In this document: in pieces, positions 33,555 to 46,734 of the stretch
Layout: each line of letters begins with the position of its first letter
Numbering within the stretch: position 1 is the first letter of the stretch
Assembly: GCA_021832345.1 (NCBI GenBank)
Contig: JAKBKY010000001.1
Location: 520,385-584,384, forward strand
DNA: 64,000 bases
Direction: 5' to 3'
From: a bacterium
GTDB taxonomy: Bacteria > Vulcanimicrobiota > Vulcanimicrobiia > Vulcanimicrobiales > Vulcanimicrobiaceae
Notes under the pieces: model-generated
Told to the model about the DNA's origin: nothing
Databases searched by the model: none
The model's input: the letters and a program-made list of their open reading frames with translations, nothing else
Position numbers and translations under genes: made by a program

Positions 33555-34286
33555 GTGCACGAACAGATCGGTGAACATGTTATCTGGAATGTACCCGTCC
33601 TCGGGGCGGTGCATGGTGATACCATTGTCATGACCTGGGTCGTCATGACCTTGTCGCTTGCCTTCTTCTGGTTCGTCGCGCGCAGCTATCGAGTCGACCA
33701 TGTCAACCGCACACAGACGCTCTTTGAGGCGTTGATCAACTTCCTCGCCGATCTCTCCCTGGGAACGTTAGGACGCGCGGGCGAGCCGTTTGTGCCGTTC
33801 TTCTTTAGCCTGTTCGTGTACATTTTCTTCCTGAATCAGGTTGGGTTCATTCCGCTCAAACTCATGGGATTTGCCTACGGCGGCGCCCCGACCGCCGACT
33901 TGAACACGACGGCCGCCTATGCCCTGCTCGTCTTCGTGCTGATCCAGTTCGTTGCGATTCGCAAATCCGGGATCCGGTTCTTGTCTCACCTTACCAAGCC
34001 GTTCTGGATCCTGGCTCCTTTGAATCTCATCGAAGAGCTGGCACGGCCCGTAACCCTCTCGCTCCGGCTCTTCTTCAACATTTTCGTCGGCGAGATTCTG
34101 CTCTTCGTCATATCGTCGATCATCATCTCGGGCGTCAAGATCGGTCCCTTCGACCTTTCCCTCGCAGCCGCGTTCGTTCCGATCGCCATTCAGTTTCTCA
34201 ACTTCTTCATCGGCACCGTGCAGGCGTTCGTCTTCACGCTGCTGACGATCGTCTACCTCTCGATGGCTGTCGCAGAGGACCACTAG
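33555..34286 (+). CDS. atpB: F-type ATP synthase subunit a
   Basis: 243 residues from GTG 33555. Multi-span F0 subunit carrying the half-channels for ions. The penultimate helix has the essential Arg in LARPVTLSLRLFFNIFVGE, and the last helix contains QFLNFFIGTVQAFVFTLLTI. Located between atpI and atpE as in most bacterial operons. Confidence 0.96.
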   Translation: MHEQIGEHVIWNVPVLGAVHGDTIVMTWVVMTLSLAFFWFVARSYRVDHVNRTQTLFEALINFLADLSLGTLGRAGEPFVPFFFSLFVYIFFLNQVGFIPLKLMGFAYGGAPTADLNTTAAYALLVFVLIQFVAIRKSGIRFLSHLTKPFWILAPLNLIEELARPVTLSLRLFFNIFVGEILLFVISSIIISGVKIGPFDLSLAAAFVPIAIQFLNFFIGTVQAFVFTLLTIVYLSMAVAEDH

Positions 34287-34316
34287 TTCCACTCACTCCT
34301 GGAGAATAAGCACATC

Positions 34317-34598
34317 GTGACTTCCGCAACTGTGATCGTATTCGCCGGCATCATCGGCTTCTCGATAATCCTGGCCGCCGCGGCCTTCGGTTCGGCCATC
34401 GGCGACGGCAACGTCGCCGCCAAGGCCGTCGAGTCTATCGCTCGTCAACCCGAGGCTCGCGGGAACATCTTCACCTTTATGTTCCTGGGCGTCGGCGTGC
34501 TCGAGGTCTTTCCGATCATCGGCCTCGGCTTCGCGCTCTATCTCTTCTTTGTCGTCGCGCAGGTCCCGACGACCGTCGGGAAGCTCCTCGGGCATTAG
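34317..34598 (+). CDS. atpE: F-type ATP synthase subunit c
   Basis: 93 residues, two-helix hairpin. Helix 1 has the packing glycine/alanine run (AAAAFGSAIGDGN); the polar loop is ARQPEARGN; helix 2 carries the ion-binding Glu63 in GVGVLEVFPIIG. The Gln of helix 1 and the Ser/Thr after the Glu that are needed for Na+ coordination are absent (Asp30, then V-F-P), so proton coupling is likely. GTG start. Confidence 0.96.
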   Translation: MTSATVIVFAGIIGFSIILAAAAFGSAIGDGNVAAKAVESIARQPEARGNIFTFMFLGVGVLEVFPIIGLGFALYLFFVVAQVPTTVGKLLGH

Positions 34599-34617
34599 GA
34601 CACCGCTTCTTTAACTG

Positions 34618-35052
34618 ATGTTCCTACAACTCGACGGGACGTTTTGGGTCCAACTGATCAACTTTGCGATCTTCCTCGCGGTGCTGCAGGTCGTCTTCCT
34701 GCGCCCCGTTGGGGATGCCGTGCGCAAGCGGCGTGCCTATATCGACCAATTGGTGGCCGAGCACGACCGTCGGCAAGCAGAGGCTTCAGCATTGCGAGCG
34801 CAGGCGGAAGAACTGCGAGCGGCGGCCCGCAGAGATGGGGCGCATCGTCTGGCGGCGGCTCGGGCGCAGGCCTCCGACGAGGCGGCCGAGATCGCTTCGG
34901 AGTACGCCCGTCGCGCCGCCGACACGGTCGCTGACGCTCAACGGACGGTTTCAGCCGAACTCGATGCCGCACGTATCGGCGGGCGTGCGCTTGTGCCTGA
35001 GCTGGCTGCAGGGATGTTGCGGCAGACGCTGCCCGAAAGCGCGCAATCGTGA
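34618..35052 (+). CDS. F-type ATP synthase subunit b' (first stator b gene)
   Basis: 144 residues: an N-terminal membrane anchor (VQLINFAIFLAVLQVVFLRPV) and a long Ala/Arg/Glu coiled coil. It is one of two different b-type genes between atpE and atpH; the paired b and b' arrangement is typical of photosynthetic lineages and some Terrabacteria, which form a heterodimeric stator. Its TGA overlaps the ATG of the second b gene. Confidence 0.88.
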   Translation: MFLQLDGTFWVQLINFAIFLAVLQVVFLRPVGDAVRKRRAYIDQLVAEHDRRQAEASALRAQAEELRAAARRDGAHRLAAARAQASDEAAEIASEYARRAADTVADAQRTVSAELDAARIGGRALVPELAAGMLRQTLPESAQS

Positions 35053-35561
35053 TGGCCGGCGGATTCTACTACGACATCGCCGTCTTCAGCCAAGGGTTTT
35101 GGTCGATCGTCTTTCTTGGCTTCCTCGTATGGTTGTGGCGCAAGTACCTGACGCCGGCGCTCGAACAGGCCAAACGCGCGCAGAACCTGCAGATCGAGGA
35201 GGCACGCCGCCATCGTGATGAAGCGGTGGCCGCTCTGGATGTCTTGCGTGCCGACGTCGAGCGTGCCCACCTCGATGCGCGCGCCATCGTCGAGCGCATG
35301 CAGAGCCGCGCCGAGCACGAACGAGAAGCGACGATCGCCCAGGCGCGGGATGCGGGTGAGCGAACTGTGCGCAGCGCGCAAGGTGAACCGGAACGCGCGC
35401 GAGCTGCAGCGCGGGAGCGTTTGCGTACCGAACTGCTCGAGGCGGCCTTAGCCGCCGCTCGCTCCCAGGCCGTTGCTCGGGTGGACTCCACGGTGAGCAC
35501 TCGACTGATTGGGGATTTTCTGGTTACGGTCGCTCGGCAAGCGAGTGGCGAACATGGTTAG
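35052..35561 (+). CDS. atpF: F-type ATP synthase subunit b
   Basis: 169 residues. N-terminal anchor FWSIVFLGFLVWLWRKYLTP and a long charged coiled coil with Ala-rich heptads (EEARRHRDEAVAALDVLRAD and following). It is the second of two stator b genes and overlaps atpH by 8 nt. Sequence similarity to the first b is low, in keeping with a heterodimer. Confidence 0.9.
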   Translation: MAGGFYYDIAVFSQGFWSIVFLGFLVWLWRKYLTPALEQAKRAQNLQIEEARRHRDEAVAALDVLRADVERAHLDARAIVERMQSRAEHEREATIAQARDAGERTVRSAQGEPERARAAARERLRTELLEAALAAARSQAVARVDSTVSTRLIGDFLVTVARQASGEHG

Positions 35562-36096
35562 CGAAAAGCTCGCCCGCAGGTATGCCACGGGCACGTTTAC
35601 GCTGGCCCGGGAGCGTGGCGTCGTCGAGCGCGTGGGCTCGGACCTGCACACGCTACGCGATGCCATCACAAGTCGGCCCGATAGCGAGGCCTTCTTCCTG
35701 TCGCCCACGATCGATCGTCGAGAGAAGGAGCGTATCCTGGCGGCGACCTTCGACGGACGAGTTGACGACGTGGCCTTGCACACGCTGCTCTTGCTCGTGC
35801 GCAAGCGCCGCGAGGCGATTTTACGAGCTCTCGTAACGCAGTACGATGCCCTGGCCCTTCACGCTCGCGGCGTGGAACCTCTGCTCGTGACCACCGCGCG
35901 GGAGCTGGCGCCGTTTGAGTTGAGCGATCTGGTAGCGCGCCTTGAACAGACGTACGGCAAGCGCTTCGAAGCGCAGCAGCGCACCGACCCCTCGCTGATC
36001 GGCGGCATTTGCATCACCATGGGCGACCGCGTGATCGACGGTTCGATCGCCGGACGCTTTGACGACCTCGCGCGAAACCTTTTCGCGCCGGCATAA
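35554..36096 (+). CDS. atpH: F-type ATP synthase subunit delta
   Basis: 180 residues from ATG 35554; the upstream in-frame extension only shadows atpF. Helical N-terminal domain (KLARRYATGTFTLARERGVV) and the C-terminal signature DPSLIGGICITMGDRVIDGS. It links the stator to the top of F1. Confidence 0.92.
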   Translation: MVSEKLARRYATGTFTLARERGVVERVGSDLHTLRDAITSRPDSEAFFLSPTIDRREKERILAATFDGRVDDVALHTLLLLVRKRREAILRALVTQYDALALHARGVEPLLVTTARELAPFELSDLVARLEQTYGKRFEAQQRTDPSLIGGICITMGDRVIDGSIAGRFDDLARNLFAPA

Positions 36097-36120
36097 AAAC
36101 CCTTCAAGGAAAGACGAACG

Positions 36121-37620
36121 ATGATCAACGCAGACGAAATCGCGGGCATTCTCAAGCATCAGATCGAGAGCTTCAAAGCCGAGCTTCATGAAGACGAAGT
36201 CGGCACGGTCATCGAGGTCGGCGCGAACCTGGCCCGCATCTACGGGTTACGCAGTGTATGCGCTTCCGAGCTCGTGGAGTTTCCGAACGGTCTGCTCGGC
36301 GTTGCCCTTAATCTCGAAGAAGATAACGTGGGCGTCGTGATTCTTGGTCCGGACCACGACATCAAAGAAGGCGACCGCGTACGCCGGACCGGGCGCATCG
36401 CGTCGGTCCCGGTAGGTGAGGCACTGCTCGGGCGCGTCGTGAATGCGTTGGGAGAGCCCATCGACGGCAAGGGTCCGATCGACACGCACAAGTACCGGAC
36501 CATCGAGAACGTCGCTCCGGGCGTGGTCGCCCGGCAACCCGTCAAACAACCGCTTCAGACGGGAATCCGCGCGATCGATGCCTTGATTCCCATCGGCAAA
36601 GGCCAGCGAGAACTCATCATCGGTGACCGTTCTACCGGGAAGACGGCTATCGCCGTCGATGCGATCATCAACCAAAAGGGCTGCAACGTCTTCTGCATCT
36701 ACGTTGCCATCGGTCAGAAGAACTCGACGGTGGCGGCGCTCGCGCAGATTCTCGAGCAGAAGGGCGCGATGGAGTATACGACCATCGTCGCTGCAAGCCC
36801 GTCTGAGGCGGCGGCGTTGCGATGGATCGCCCCGTTCTCCGGTTGTGCGATGGGCGAAGAGCTGATGTACGCAGGCAAAGACGTTCTGATCGTCTACGAC
36901 GACCTCACCAAACATGCGCAGTCGTATCGCGAGATGTCGTTACTGTTGCGTCGTCCGCCGGGCCGCGAAGCCTATCCGGGCGACGTCTTCTTCCTGCACT
37001 CTCGACTCTTGGAGCGCGCTGCGAAGCTCTCCGATGAGCTGGGTGGGGGATCGATGACCGCTCTGCCGGTGATTGAGACGCAAGCCGGCGACTTCTCTGC
37101 ATATATTCCCACGAACGTGATCTCGATCACCGACGGGCAGATCTACCTCACGCCCAACCTTTTCTTCCAAGGCATCCGCCCCGCCGTCGATATCGGGCTC
37201 TCCGTATCGCGAGTGGGTGGTTCGGCGCAGATCAAGGCCATGAAGAGCGTTGCCGGCCAGCTCAAGCTCGAGCTTGCGCAGTATCGGGATCTCGCAGCCT
37301 TTGCAAAACTTTCGAGTGACCTCGATAAGGGCACGCAGATGCAGCTACTCCGCGGCGAGAAGCTTACCGAGTTGCTCAAGCAGCCACAGTATCGCCCGCA
37401 GCCGGTCGAAGATCAAGTCGTCCTGATCTATGCGGCGACTCACGGCTTCGTCAATGACGTGCCGACTCCGCGACTGCAAGAGTGGGCTGGAGGGTTCATC
37501 GACTTCCTGCATGCGAAGTACGCGGAGATTTCGACATCGATCGCGACCAGCGGCCAGCTCTCCGACGATGTAAGCAAGCAACTCGACGCCGCTCTTGCGG
37601 ACTTTCGCAAGACCGTCTGA
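36121..37620 (+). CDS. atpA: F-type ATP synthase subunit alpha
   Basis: 499 residues. Non-catalytic nucleotide subunit of F1: Walker [12 protein letters not shown], the alpha signature [17 protein letters not shown], and the N-terminal delta-contact helix. Preceded by a purine-rich AAGGAAAGACG leader. All hallmark residues present. Confidence 0.98.
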   Translation: MINADEIAGILKHQIESFKAELHEDEVGTVIEVGANLARIYGLRSVCASELVEFPNGLLGVALNLEEDNVGVVILGPDHDIKEGDRVRRTGRIASVPVGEALLGRVVNALGEPIDGKGPIDTHKYRTIENVAPGVVARQPVKQPLQTGIRAIDALIPIGKGQRELIIGDRSTGKTAIAVDAIINQKGCNVFCIYVAIGQKNSTVAALAQILEQKGAMEYTTIVAASPSEAAALRWIAPFSGCAMGEELMYAGKDVLIVYDDLTKHAQSYREMSLLLRRPPGREAYPGDVFFLHSRLLERAAKLSDELGGGSMTALPVIETQAGDFSAYIPTNVISITDGQIYLTPNLFFQGIRPAVDIGLSVSRVGGSAQIKAMKSVAGQLKLELAQYRDLAAFAKLSSDLDKGTQMQLLRGEKLTELLKQPQYRPQPVEDQVVLIYAATHGFVNDVPTPRLQEWAGGFIDFLHAKYAEISTSIATSGQLSDDVSKQLDAALADFRKTV

Positions 37621-37646
37621 AGCGATGAGCGAGCGGGAGACGGGGC

Positions 37647-40011
<2,365 letters not shown>

Positions 40012-40014
40012 TCC

Positions 40015-40431
40015 ATGGCTCGGACGATTGCCTTTAAACTCATGACTCCTAGCCGCGTCATCTACGATGGCCGGGCGGAGCTGGTGATCGTCGTGACGAC
40101 CGAAGGCGAAGAGGGTATCCTTCCCTCGCATGCGCCGCTGCTCGCGGCGCTCAAACCCGGCGTGTTACGCGCCAATGTGGCAGATGATGCAGGGGTTTCC
40201 CGGCTCATGGTCGCGACGGGGGAGGGATTTCTCCAGGCGCTTCCCGACCGTGTGACGGTTCTGGTCGATGAGGCGCTCCACTTCGATGATGTCGATGTGG
40301 CGGCGGCGCGCCGGGAGCTCGCCGACGCGACGGGGCGTCAGCGCGCCCCGGGTACCGATCCGGCGGCGTTTGCTCGCGAGCAGGCCATCATCGATTTTGC
40401 GGCGGCCAAACTCCGCTTGACCGGTCACTAG
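40015..40431 (+). CDS. atpC: F-type ATP synthase subunit epsilon
   Basis: 138 residues. Beta-barrel N-terminal domain (FKLMTPSRVIYDGRAELVIV, EGEEGILPSHAPLLAAL, KPGVLR) and a C-terminal Ala/Arg helical part that can inhibit ATP hydrolysis. Last gene of the ATP synthase operon; a palindromic element follows. Confidence 0.94.
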   Translation: MARTIAFKLMTPSRVIYDGRAELVIVVTTEGEEGILPSHAPLLAALKPGVLRANVADDAGVSRLMVATGEGFLQALPDRVTVLVDEALHFDDVDVAAARRELADATGRQRAPGTDPAAFAREQAIIDFAAAKLRLTGH

Positions 40432-40451
40432 GCTGTCGGGATTGGCCCTAG

Positions 40452-40611
40452 CAGGTCGCGGAAAAAGGCCCGCACATCTCTCGCACCCCGCTTTTGGTCG
40501 CTTTCGTCGTCGCTCGTTGCTGAAATGACGCGGTCATTCTGCGCTCCTCGCTCCTCGAAACCGCCTCAAAACCACGGCGCGATAGCCGCACCAGCCTTTT
40601 CCCGCGACCTG
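40452..40611. repeat. 160-bp imperfect palindrome between atpC and murA (MITE/REP-like)
   Basis: The 18-bp ends (40452-40469 and 40594-40611) are reverse complements with one mismatch. Symmetry continues inward imperfectly and centres on AATGAC-GCG-GTCATT at 40524-40538, which is the exact midpoint of the element. It fills the 230-bp gap between atpC and murA and contains no gene. It could form one long hairpin at the end of the atp transcript. Confidence 0.68.
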
Positions 40612-40661
40612 GAGACTGGAGCGGGGCGCCGGCAGCGGCTTCGCGAACCCTCTACGTTTAA

Positions 40662-42017
40662 ATGCTCGATCGGTTAGAAACGACGCTCCGCGTCCGTGGC
40701 GGCGTACGACTCGAAGGCTCCGCGGCAACGCACGGTGCCAAGAATGCGGCGTTACCGATCATGGCGGCGGCTCTGCTCGCGAAGGGCACCGTGACGCTTC
40801 ACCACGTCCCGCGCATCACCGACGTCTCCGTGATGTGGTCGCTCCTCGAGGCGCTGGGCGCGCGGCTGCGGTACGAGGGTGCCGGAACCGTGACCATCGA
40901 CGCCAGCAACGTGGCCGGCTATCGCGCGCCCTATGCTCTGGTTCGTAAGCTCGCCGCATCCTTCGATGTCGTCGGCGCGTTGCTCGGACGCTTCGGTCGC
41001 GCGGAGGTGCCGCTGCCGGGCGGCTGTTCGCTGGGAACGCGTGCGACCGACATGCACGAGCAGGCCTTCGTGGCCTTAGGGTGTGAGGTTCGCAATCAGC
41101 ACGGCTATCTGGTCGCACGTAGCGGCAAGAAGCGCCTCACCGGTGCAAATGTGGAGTTTCGTATCCCCAGCGTCGGCGCCACGAAGAATGCGTTGCTGGC
41201 CGCAGTCACCGCAGACGGCACGACAACATTGCGCAACGTTGCCATGGAGCCGGAGGTCGTCGATCTCGCCAACTTTCTCATCGCCATGGGCGGCCGGGTT
41301 GCCGGCGCCGGCACCGATACGATCGTCATCGAGGGCGTCGCGCAACTTCACGGCGTTGACTATGAGATCATCCCCGATCGCATCGTTGCCGGGACGTTGC
41401 TCTTCTGCGGCGCTGCGACGCGTGGCGACGTTACGGTGACGCGTTGCGTCCCCGAGCATCTGCGAGTGGTGCTCGATAAGTTTGAGGAGTGCGGCATCGA
41501 GACGACCACCGGGCAAGACTGGGTTCGCATTCGCGCCGACAGTATTACGGGCGGAACGGAGATTCTCACCGCACCCTATCCTGGTTTTCCAACCGATCTC
41601 CAGCCGCAGGCCACCGCCTTTCTCTGCACCGCACCAGGCACCAGCGTCGTTGAAGAGTCGATCTTCAACGCGCGCTTCTCGTACATCAACGAGTTGGCGC
41701 GCATGGGTGCCGACGTGCGGGTGGCCATGGAAGGCAACTCGGCCGTCATCAAGGGCGGCGTACCGCTCTCCGGCGCCCCGGTCGAGGCGCCGGATATCCG
41801 GGCCGGCGCGGCGCTGGTCGTGGCGGGGCTGGCGGCAGGCGGCGAGACCGAGATCATCGGCCTGGAGTACATCGATCGCGGCTACGAGCGCCTTGAGGAA
41901 CTGCTCTCAGAGCTTGGCGGGCAGGTGCAGCGAGCCAGCGGCGTGACGCAATGGCTTGAGCCAGACGGACTTTTCGAAACAAGCGCGTATCCACGCGTGA
42001 CCCCCGCAGCTTCATAG
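40662..42017 (+). CDS. murA: UDP-N-acetylglucosamine 1-carboxyvinyltransferase
   Basis: 451 residues. First committed step of peptidoglycan synthesis (PEP onto UDP-GlcNAc). Inside-out alpha/beta barrel with HGAKNAALPIMAAALL at the N-terminus and the active-site loop LPGGCSLGTRATDMH carrying Cys122, so fosfomycin sensitivity is expected. Other landmarks are PYPGFPTDLQPQ and DIRAGAALV. The Firmicutes-like placement after atpC is notable. Confidence 0.97.
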   Translation: MLDRLETTLRVRGGVRLEGSAATHGAKNAALPIMAAALLAKGTVTLHHVPRITDVSVMWSLLEALGARLRYEGAGTVTIDASNVAGYRAPYALVRKLAASFDVVGALLGRFGRAEVPLPGGCSLGTRATDMHEQAFVALGCEVRNQHGYLVARSGKKRLTGANVEFRIPSVGATKNALLAAVTADGTTTLRNVAMEPEVVDLANFLIAMGGRVAGAGTDTIVIEGVAQLHGVDYEIIPDRIVAGTLLFCGAATRGDVTVTRCVPEHLRVVLDKFEECGIETTTGQDWVRIRADSITGGTEILTAPYPGFPTDLQPQATAFLCTAPGTSVVEESIFNARFSYINELARMGADVRVAMEGNSAVIKGGVPLSGAPVEAPDIRAGAALVVAGLAAGGETEIIGLEYIDRGYERLEELLSELGGQVQRASGVTQWLEPDGLFETSAYPRVTPAAS

Positions 42018-43019
<1,002 letters not shown>

Positions 43020-43058
43020 GTCGGCGTCGAGCATGAAGCGAAATATTCTCGGGAGTTC

Positions 43059-43751
43059 ATGATGATTCGTATGACGGCGACCGCCGTCGCCGCTTGCCTC
43101 CTTCTAGCCGCCATGCCGGCCGCCCATGTGGCTGCTCCCCCCAAGACGCCGTCATCCAAGCTTGCGCCCGGCCAGGCGTCGTTTACGTTCGGCGATTGGA
43201 TCGTCCACACCAAGACGCTGGATTATAACTGGAACACGGGGGACTTTAGCGCACCCAATCCCCTGACGATGACTCGCAGCGACGGCAATATCCGTGCGGA
43301 TCGGGCAACCGGCAATGCCAAGCGGAAAATCGCGACGCTCTACGGGCATGTCGTCTTACACGACCTGCGCGGCAACCTCGCAGGTTTGGGGAGCAAGGGC
43401 AGTTCCCACGGCCCGGCGACGCTGAAAGCCGATCGCTTACAGCTCAACGGGGTCACGAAGGTCTACATCGCTACCGGGCACGTGTACTTCACTCAGAACG
43501 ATACGACGGTGAATGCGCAGAAAGGGACGCTCAACGATGCTACGCACATCTTGGTCCTCGTTGGGAAGGTACACATGGTGCAAGGCGCGCAATCGATGCT
43601 GGCCGACCACGTCCGCTACGATACCGTCACCGGTGAAGCTCATGCCAGGGGCGATGTCACACTTCAGTTCCCGAGTAACTTTCATCCCCACATAGCGACC
43701 CCGAAGCCGATCATCATCAAGAATCCGAAAATCGGTCACCGCCGGTCGTAG
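43059..43751 (+). CDS. LptA/OstA-like periplasmic protein
   Basis: 230 residues. Signal peptide 1-26 (ATAVAACLLLAAMPAAHVAA). The mature part is a repeated beta-strand pattern of the OstA_N/LptA jelly-roll: RADRATGNAKRKIATLYGHV, LKADRLQLNGVTKVYIATGH, AQKGTLNDATHILVLVGKVH, LADHVRYDTVTGEAHARGDV. LptA-like proteins carry LPS across the periplasm. It indicates an outer membrane next to a Gram-positive-style gene block. ATG 43062 is an alternative start. Confidence 0.8.
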   Translation: MMIRMTATAVAACLLLAAMPAAHVAAPPKTPSSKLAPGQASFTFGDWIVHTKTLDYNWNTGDFSAPNPLTMTRSDGNIRADRATGNAKRKIATLYGHVVLHDLRGNLAGLGSKGSSHGPATLKADRLQLNGVTKVYIATGHVYFTQNDTTVNAQKGTLNDATHILVLVGKVHMVQGAQSMLADHVRYDTVTGEAHARGDVTLQFPSNFHPHIATPKPIIIKNPKIGHRRS

Positions 43752-43756
43752 CGGTC

Positions 43757-45088
43757 GTGGAACCGACGCTCTTCTCCAACCCAAAGGACGAACCACTCGC
43801 TGCGCGCATGCGTCCGCGCTCGCTCGACGAGTTTCTGGGCCAGGAGGAGATCGTCGGTCCGGGCCGTCCGCTGCGCAGCGCCATCGAACGCGATCGCATT
43901 CCGTCGATGATCCTGTGGGGGCCTCCGGGAACGGGAAAGACGACGCTCGCGCAGATCATCGCTCGGGCCGGTGGCGCGCACTTCACATCGCTCTCGGCGG
44001 TCAGCGCGGGCGTTGCCGATCTGCGCGCCGTCGTTACGCAAGCGGCGGTGCGGCGGCGTGCCGGGACGCGCTCGATTCTCTTTATCGACGAGATTCACCG
44101 CTTTAACAAAGCGCAGCAGGATGCGGTGTTGCCCTTCGTGGAGAACGGGACGATAACGTTGATCGGCGCGACCACCGAGAACCCGTCTTTTGAAGTGAAT
44201 GCTGCGCTGCTCTCGCGCAGCCGGGTCTTCGTCCTGGAGGCGCTCACCGATGAAAATGTGCGATCGATCGTTGAACGGACGCTCGCGGATCACGAACGCG
44301 GTCTCGGGGGCGTCGCGATTCACATCGACGAGCAGGCGTTCGACACTCTCGTGGGCCTGGCCAACGGCGATGCGCGCACCGCACTCAACACGTTAGAGTT
44401 TGCGGTGGACGCAGCACCGCTTGAGGACGGCACGCGGAAGATCACGGCCACGCTGGTTCTCGACGCGCTCCAACGCCGTGCCGCAACCTACGATCGCGCG
44501 GGCGACGGGCACTACGATACGATCTCCGCGTTCATCAAGTCGATTCGCGGCAGCGACCCCGATGCTGCGGTCTACTGGCTTGCACGCATGCTTGACGCCG
44601 GTGAGGACCCGCTCTTCATCGTGCGGCGTTTGGTGATTCTGGCCTCCGAAGATGTGGGCTTGGCGGATTCCGGTGGGATCGGCGTGGCCGTGGCGGCGCA
44701 GCAGGCCGTGCACTTCGTCGGCATGCCGGAGGGGTTCTATCCGCTCGCGCACGCGACGCTCTACCTCGCGACCGCTCCGAAAAGCAATACGGTCGGCCGT
44801 GCCTACACGGCGGCGCTGGCCGATGTGCATGAGACCCGCAACGATCCCGTCCCGCTCTCGCTGCGCAACGCGCCGACCCGATTGATGCGTACGCTCGGGT
44901 ATGGCCGCGATTATCACTACGCTCACACCGACTATGCGGCGATGTCGCACACCGGCGACCTGCCGCCCTCGAAGCGGCTGGAAGCCTACCTTCCGGAGCG
45001 GCTCCAAGGACGACGCTACTTCGAGCCCGGAGATCAGGGCGCGGAGGCCAAGTTGCGTTCGTGGATCGAAGCACGGCGAGCGGAATGA
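43757..45088 (+). CDS. rarA: Replication-associated recombination protein A (AAA+ ATPase, RarA/MgsA)
   Basis: 443 residues. Clamp-loader-like AAA+ protein acting at stalled replication forks. [20 protein letters not shown] at the N-terminus, Walker [13 protein letters not shown] (55-66), Walker [17 protein letters not shown], sensor 1 [13 protein letters not shown], and the C-terminal tetramerisation domain with [22 protein letters not shown] start 5 nt after the LptA-like gene; its stop overlaps the next ATG. Confidence 0.96.
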   Translation: MEPTLFSNPKDEPLAARMRPRSLDEFLGQEEIVGPGRPLRSAIERDRIPSMILWGPPGTGKTTLAQIIARAGGAHFTSLSAVSAGVADLRAVVTQAAVRRRAGTRSILFIDEIHRFNKAQQDAVLPFVENGTITLIGATTENPSFEVNAALLSRSRVFVLEALTDENVRSIVERTLADHERGLGGVAIHIDEQAFDTLVGLANGDARTALNTLEFAVDAAPLEDGTRKITATLVLDALQRRAATYDRAGDGHYDTISAFIKSIRGSDPDAAVYWLARMLDAGEDPLFIVRRLVILASEDVGLADSGGIGVAVAAQQAVHFVGMPEGFYPLAHATLYLATAPKSNTVGRAYTAALADVHETRNDPVPLSLRNAPTRLMRTLGYGRDYHYAHTDYAAMSHTGDLPPSKRLEAYLPERLQGRRYFEPGDQGAEAKLRSWIEARRAE

Positions 45089-46251
45089 GCGGGCCTGCTC
45101 GGATCTACCTGGACCATGCCGCCACCACGCCCGTGCGTCGCGACGTTCAGGCGGCGATGCTCGCGCATGCGGGTGAGGCTGCGTATAACCCGAGTTCTCT
45201 GCATCTGGAAGGGCGGCGCGCGCGCGCGCTCTTGGACGATGCGCGTGACCGCGTGGCGGCATTGCTGGGGGCGCATCGCTCGGAGATCCTCTTTGTCGCC
45301 GGCGGCTCCGAAGCCGATAACCTCGCGCTCTTCGGCGTTGCGCACGCCCTGCGAGAGCGCGGCCGGCATCTGGTGTCGAGCCGCATCGAACACCATGCGG
45401 TGCTCCATGCGCTGGACGCCTTGCGTGAGGACGGATTCGAGGTCACGCTGCTTGAGGTCGATCGCAACGGCTACGTGGATGTTGACGCCTTCGCGGCGGC
45501 ACTGCGCCCGGACACGATTCTCGCCAGCATCATGTTGGCAAACAACGAGATCGGGACGCTGCAACCGGTGGGCCGGCTCGCCCGCTTGGCGCACGAGCGC
45601 GGAGTGCTCTTCCACACCGATGCGGTGCAGGCGCCTCCTTACATCGCGATCGACGTCGACGATCTGGGAGCGGATCTCATCTCCCTTGCGGCTCATAAGT
45701 TCTATGGCCCCAAGGGTGTCGGGGTACTCTACGTGCGTCGCGGCGTGGCGTTGCGGGCGATCCTGCACGGCGGCAGCCAAGAGTTCGGCAAGCGTGCCGG
45801 CACCGAGAACGTCCTGGGAGCGGTCGGCTTGGCGACCGCCCTGGAGCTGGTGATCCTCGAACGCAGCGAGGTCGCCCCCAGGGTCGAAGCGCTGCGCGAC
45901 CGCCTGGAGGCAGGCGTTCTGACGGCGGTCGCCGATGCCCGGGTCAACGCTCGGGAGGCCGTGCGCGTCCCGCACATCGCGAGCTTCTCCTTTGCCGAGG
46001 TCGACTCGGAGCCGCTTGTGGTTCGGCTCGACCTGGAGGGCATCGCCGTCTCTGCCGGGAGTGCCTGCGCCTCGGGTGTGCTTGAGCCCAGCCACGTCAT
46101 CGCGGCGCTGGGGCTGGACCCCGGATGGCAGCGCGGAGTCCTGCGCTGCTCGCTCGGTCGCGACACCACGGCGGAGGAGATCGACGCAAGCGTTGAGGCC
46201 CTGGCGCGTGTAGTCGGCGATCTTCGGGGTAAGAACTCAACTCCTGCGTAA
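45085..46251 (+). CDS. Cysteine desulfurase (IscS/NifS family)
   Basis: 388 residues from ATG 45085 overlapping the rarA stop. PLP enzyme that mobilises sulfur from cysteine for Fe-S clusters and tRNA thiolation. IYLDHAATTPVRRDVQAAML at the N-terminus, SRIEHHAVLHALDAL, HTDAVQAPPYIAIDVDDL, the PLP-lysine SLAAHKFYGPKGVGVLYV, and the catalytic Cys in AGSACASGVLEPSHV. The loop is of the short NifS/IscS type. No iscU or mnmA follows. Confidence 0.94.
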   Translation: MSGPARIYLDHAATTPVRRDVQAAMLAHAGEAAYNPSSLHLEGRRARALLDDARDRVAALLGAHRSEILFVAGGSEADNLALFGVAHALRERGRHLVSSRIEHHAVLHALDALREDGFEVTLLEVDRNGYVDVDAFAAALRPDTILASIMLANNEIGTLQPVGRLARLAHERGVLFHTDAVQAPPYIAIDVDDLGADLISLAAHKFYGPKGVGVLYVRRGVALRAILHGGSQEFGKRAGTENVLGAVGLATALELVILERSEVAPRVEALRDRLEAGVLTAVADARVNAREAVRVPHIASFSFAEVDSEPLVVRLDLEGIAVSAGSACASGVLEPSHVIAALGLDPGWQRGVLRCSLGRDTTAEEIDASVEALARVVGDLRGKNSTPA

Positions 46252-46314
46252 GATCGGCGTTCGAACGGGGAATAGACCAAGGGCGCCCGGAAGGCGCAGC
46301 CAGGGAGGTGTCGC

Positions 46315-46713
46315 TTGGAGACCGCTTTCGATTGGGGTATCGTCCGCGACGTCGGCATCGGCGTCGGGATCTTCCTCTTTGGGCTCGGAACGTTTGTGGC
46401 GGCGCTGGCGCTTGCGCGTACGCTGCGACGCATGAATACAACCTTAGACGAGGTGGATCGGCAGCTTGAGGCCGTCGGCAAGCCTGTGAGCGATATGCTG
46501 GAGCACGTTGGGGGCATCACGCAGACCGCTGAAACGACGCTCGCGCGCCTCTCCGGCGTCGTGGGGTCGCTCGAAAGCGCTGCGAACACCCTGACGCAGA
46601 CGGCGGATCTTGCAAAAGGCGCTGTGTCGCCCGCCATCGTGAACGTCGGTGCCACGCTTTCAGGGGTCACCGCGGCGCTTCGACGTCTGCTGACCGGTCG
46701 CAACGCCTCGTAG
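46315..46713 (+). CDS. DUF948 membrane protein (YtxG-like)
   Basis: 132 residues from TTG 46315 with GGGAGG 6 nt upstream. One N-terminal span (DVGIGVGIFLFGLGTFVAAL) followed by a helical region with LRRMNTTLDEVDRQLEAVGK, typical of DUF948. In B. subtilis the similar ytxG lies in a general-stress operon with ytxH; here too a YtxH gene follows. Confidence 0.78.
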   Translation: METAFDWGIVRDVGIGVGIFLFGLGTFVAALALARTLRRMNTTLDEVDRQLEAVGKPVSDMLEHVGGITQTAETTLARLSGVVGSLESAANTLTQTADLAKGAVSPAIVNVGATLSGVTAALRRLLTGRNAS

Positions 46714-46734
46714 GCGAAGAGAAGGAGCACTAGA

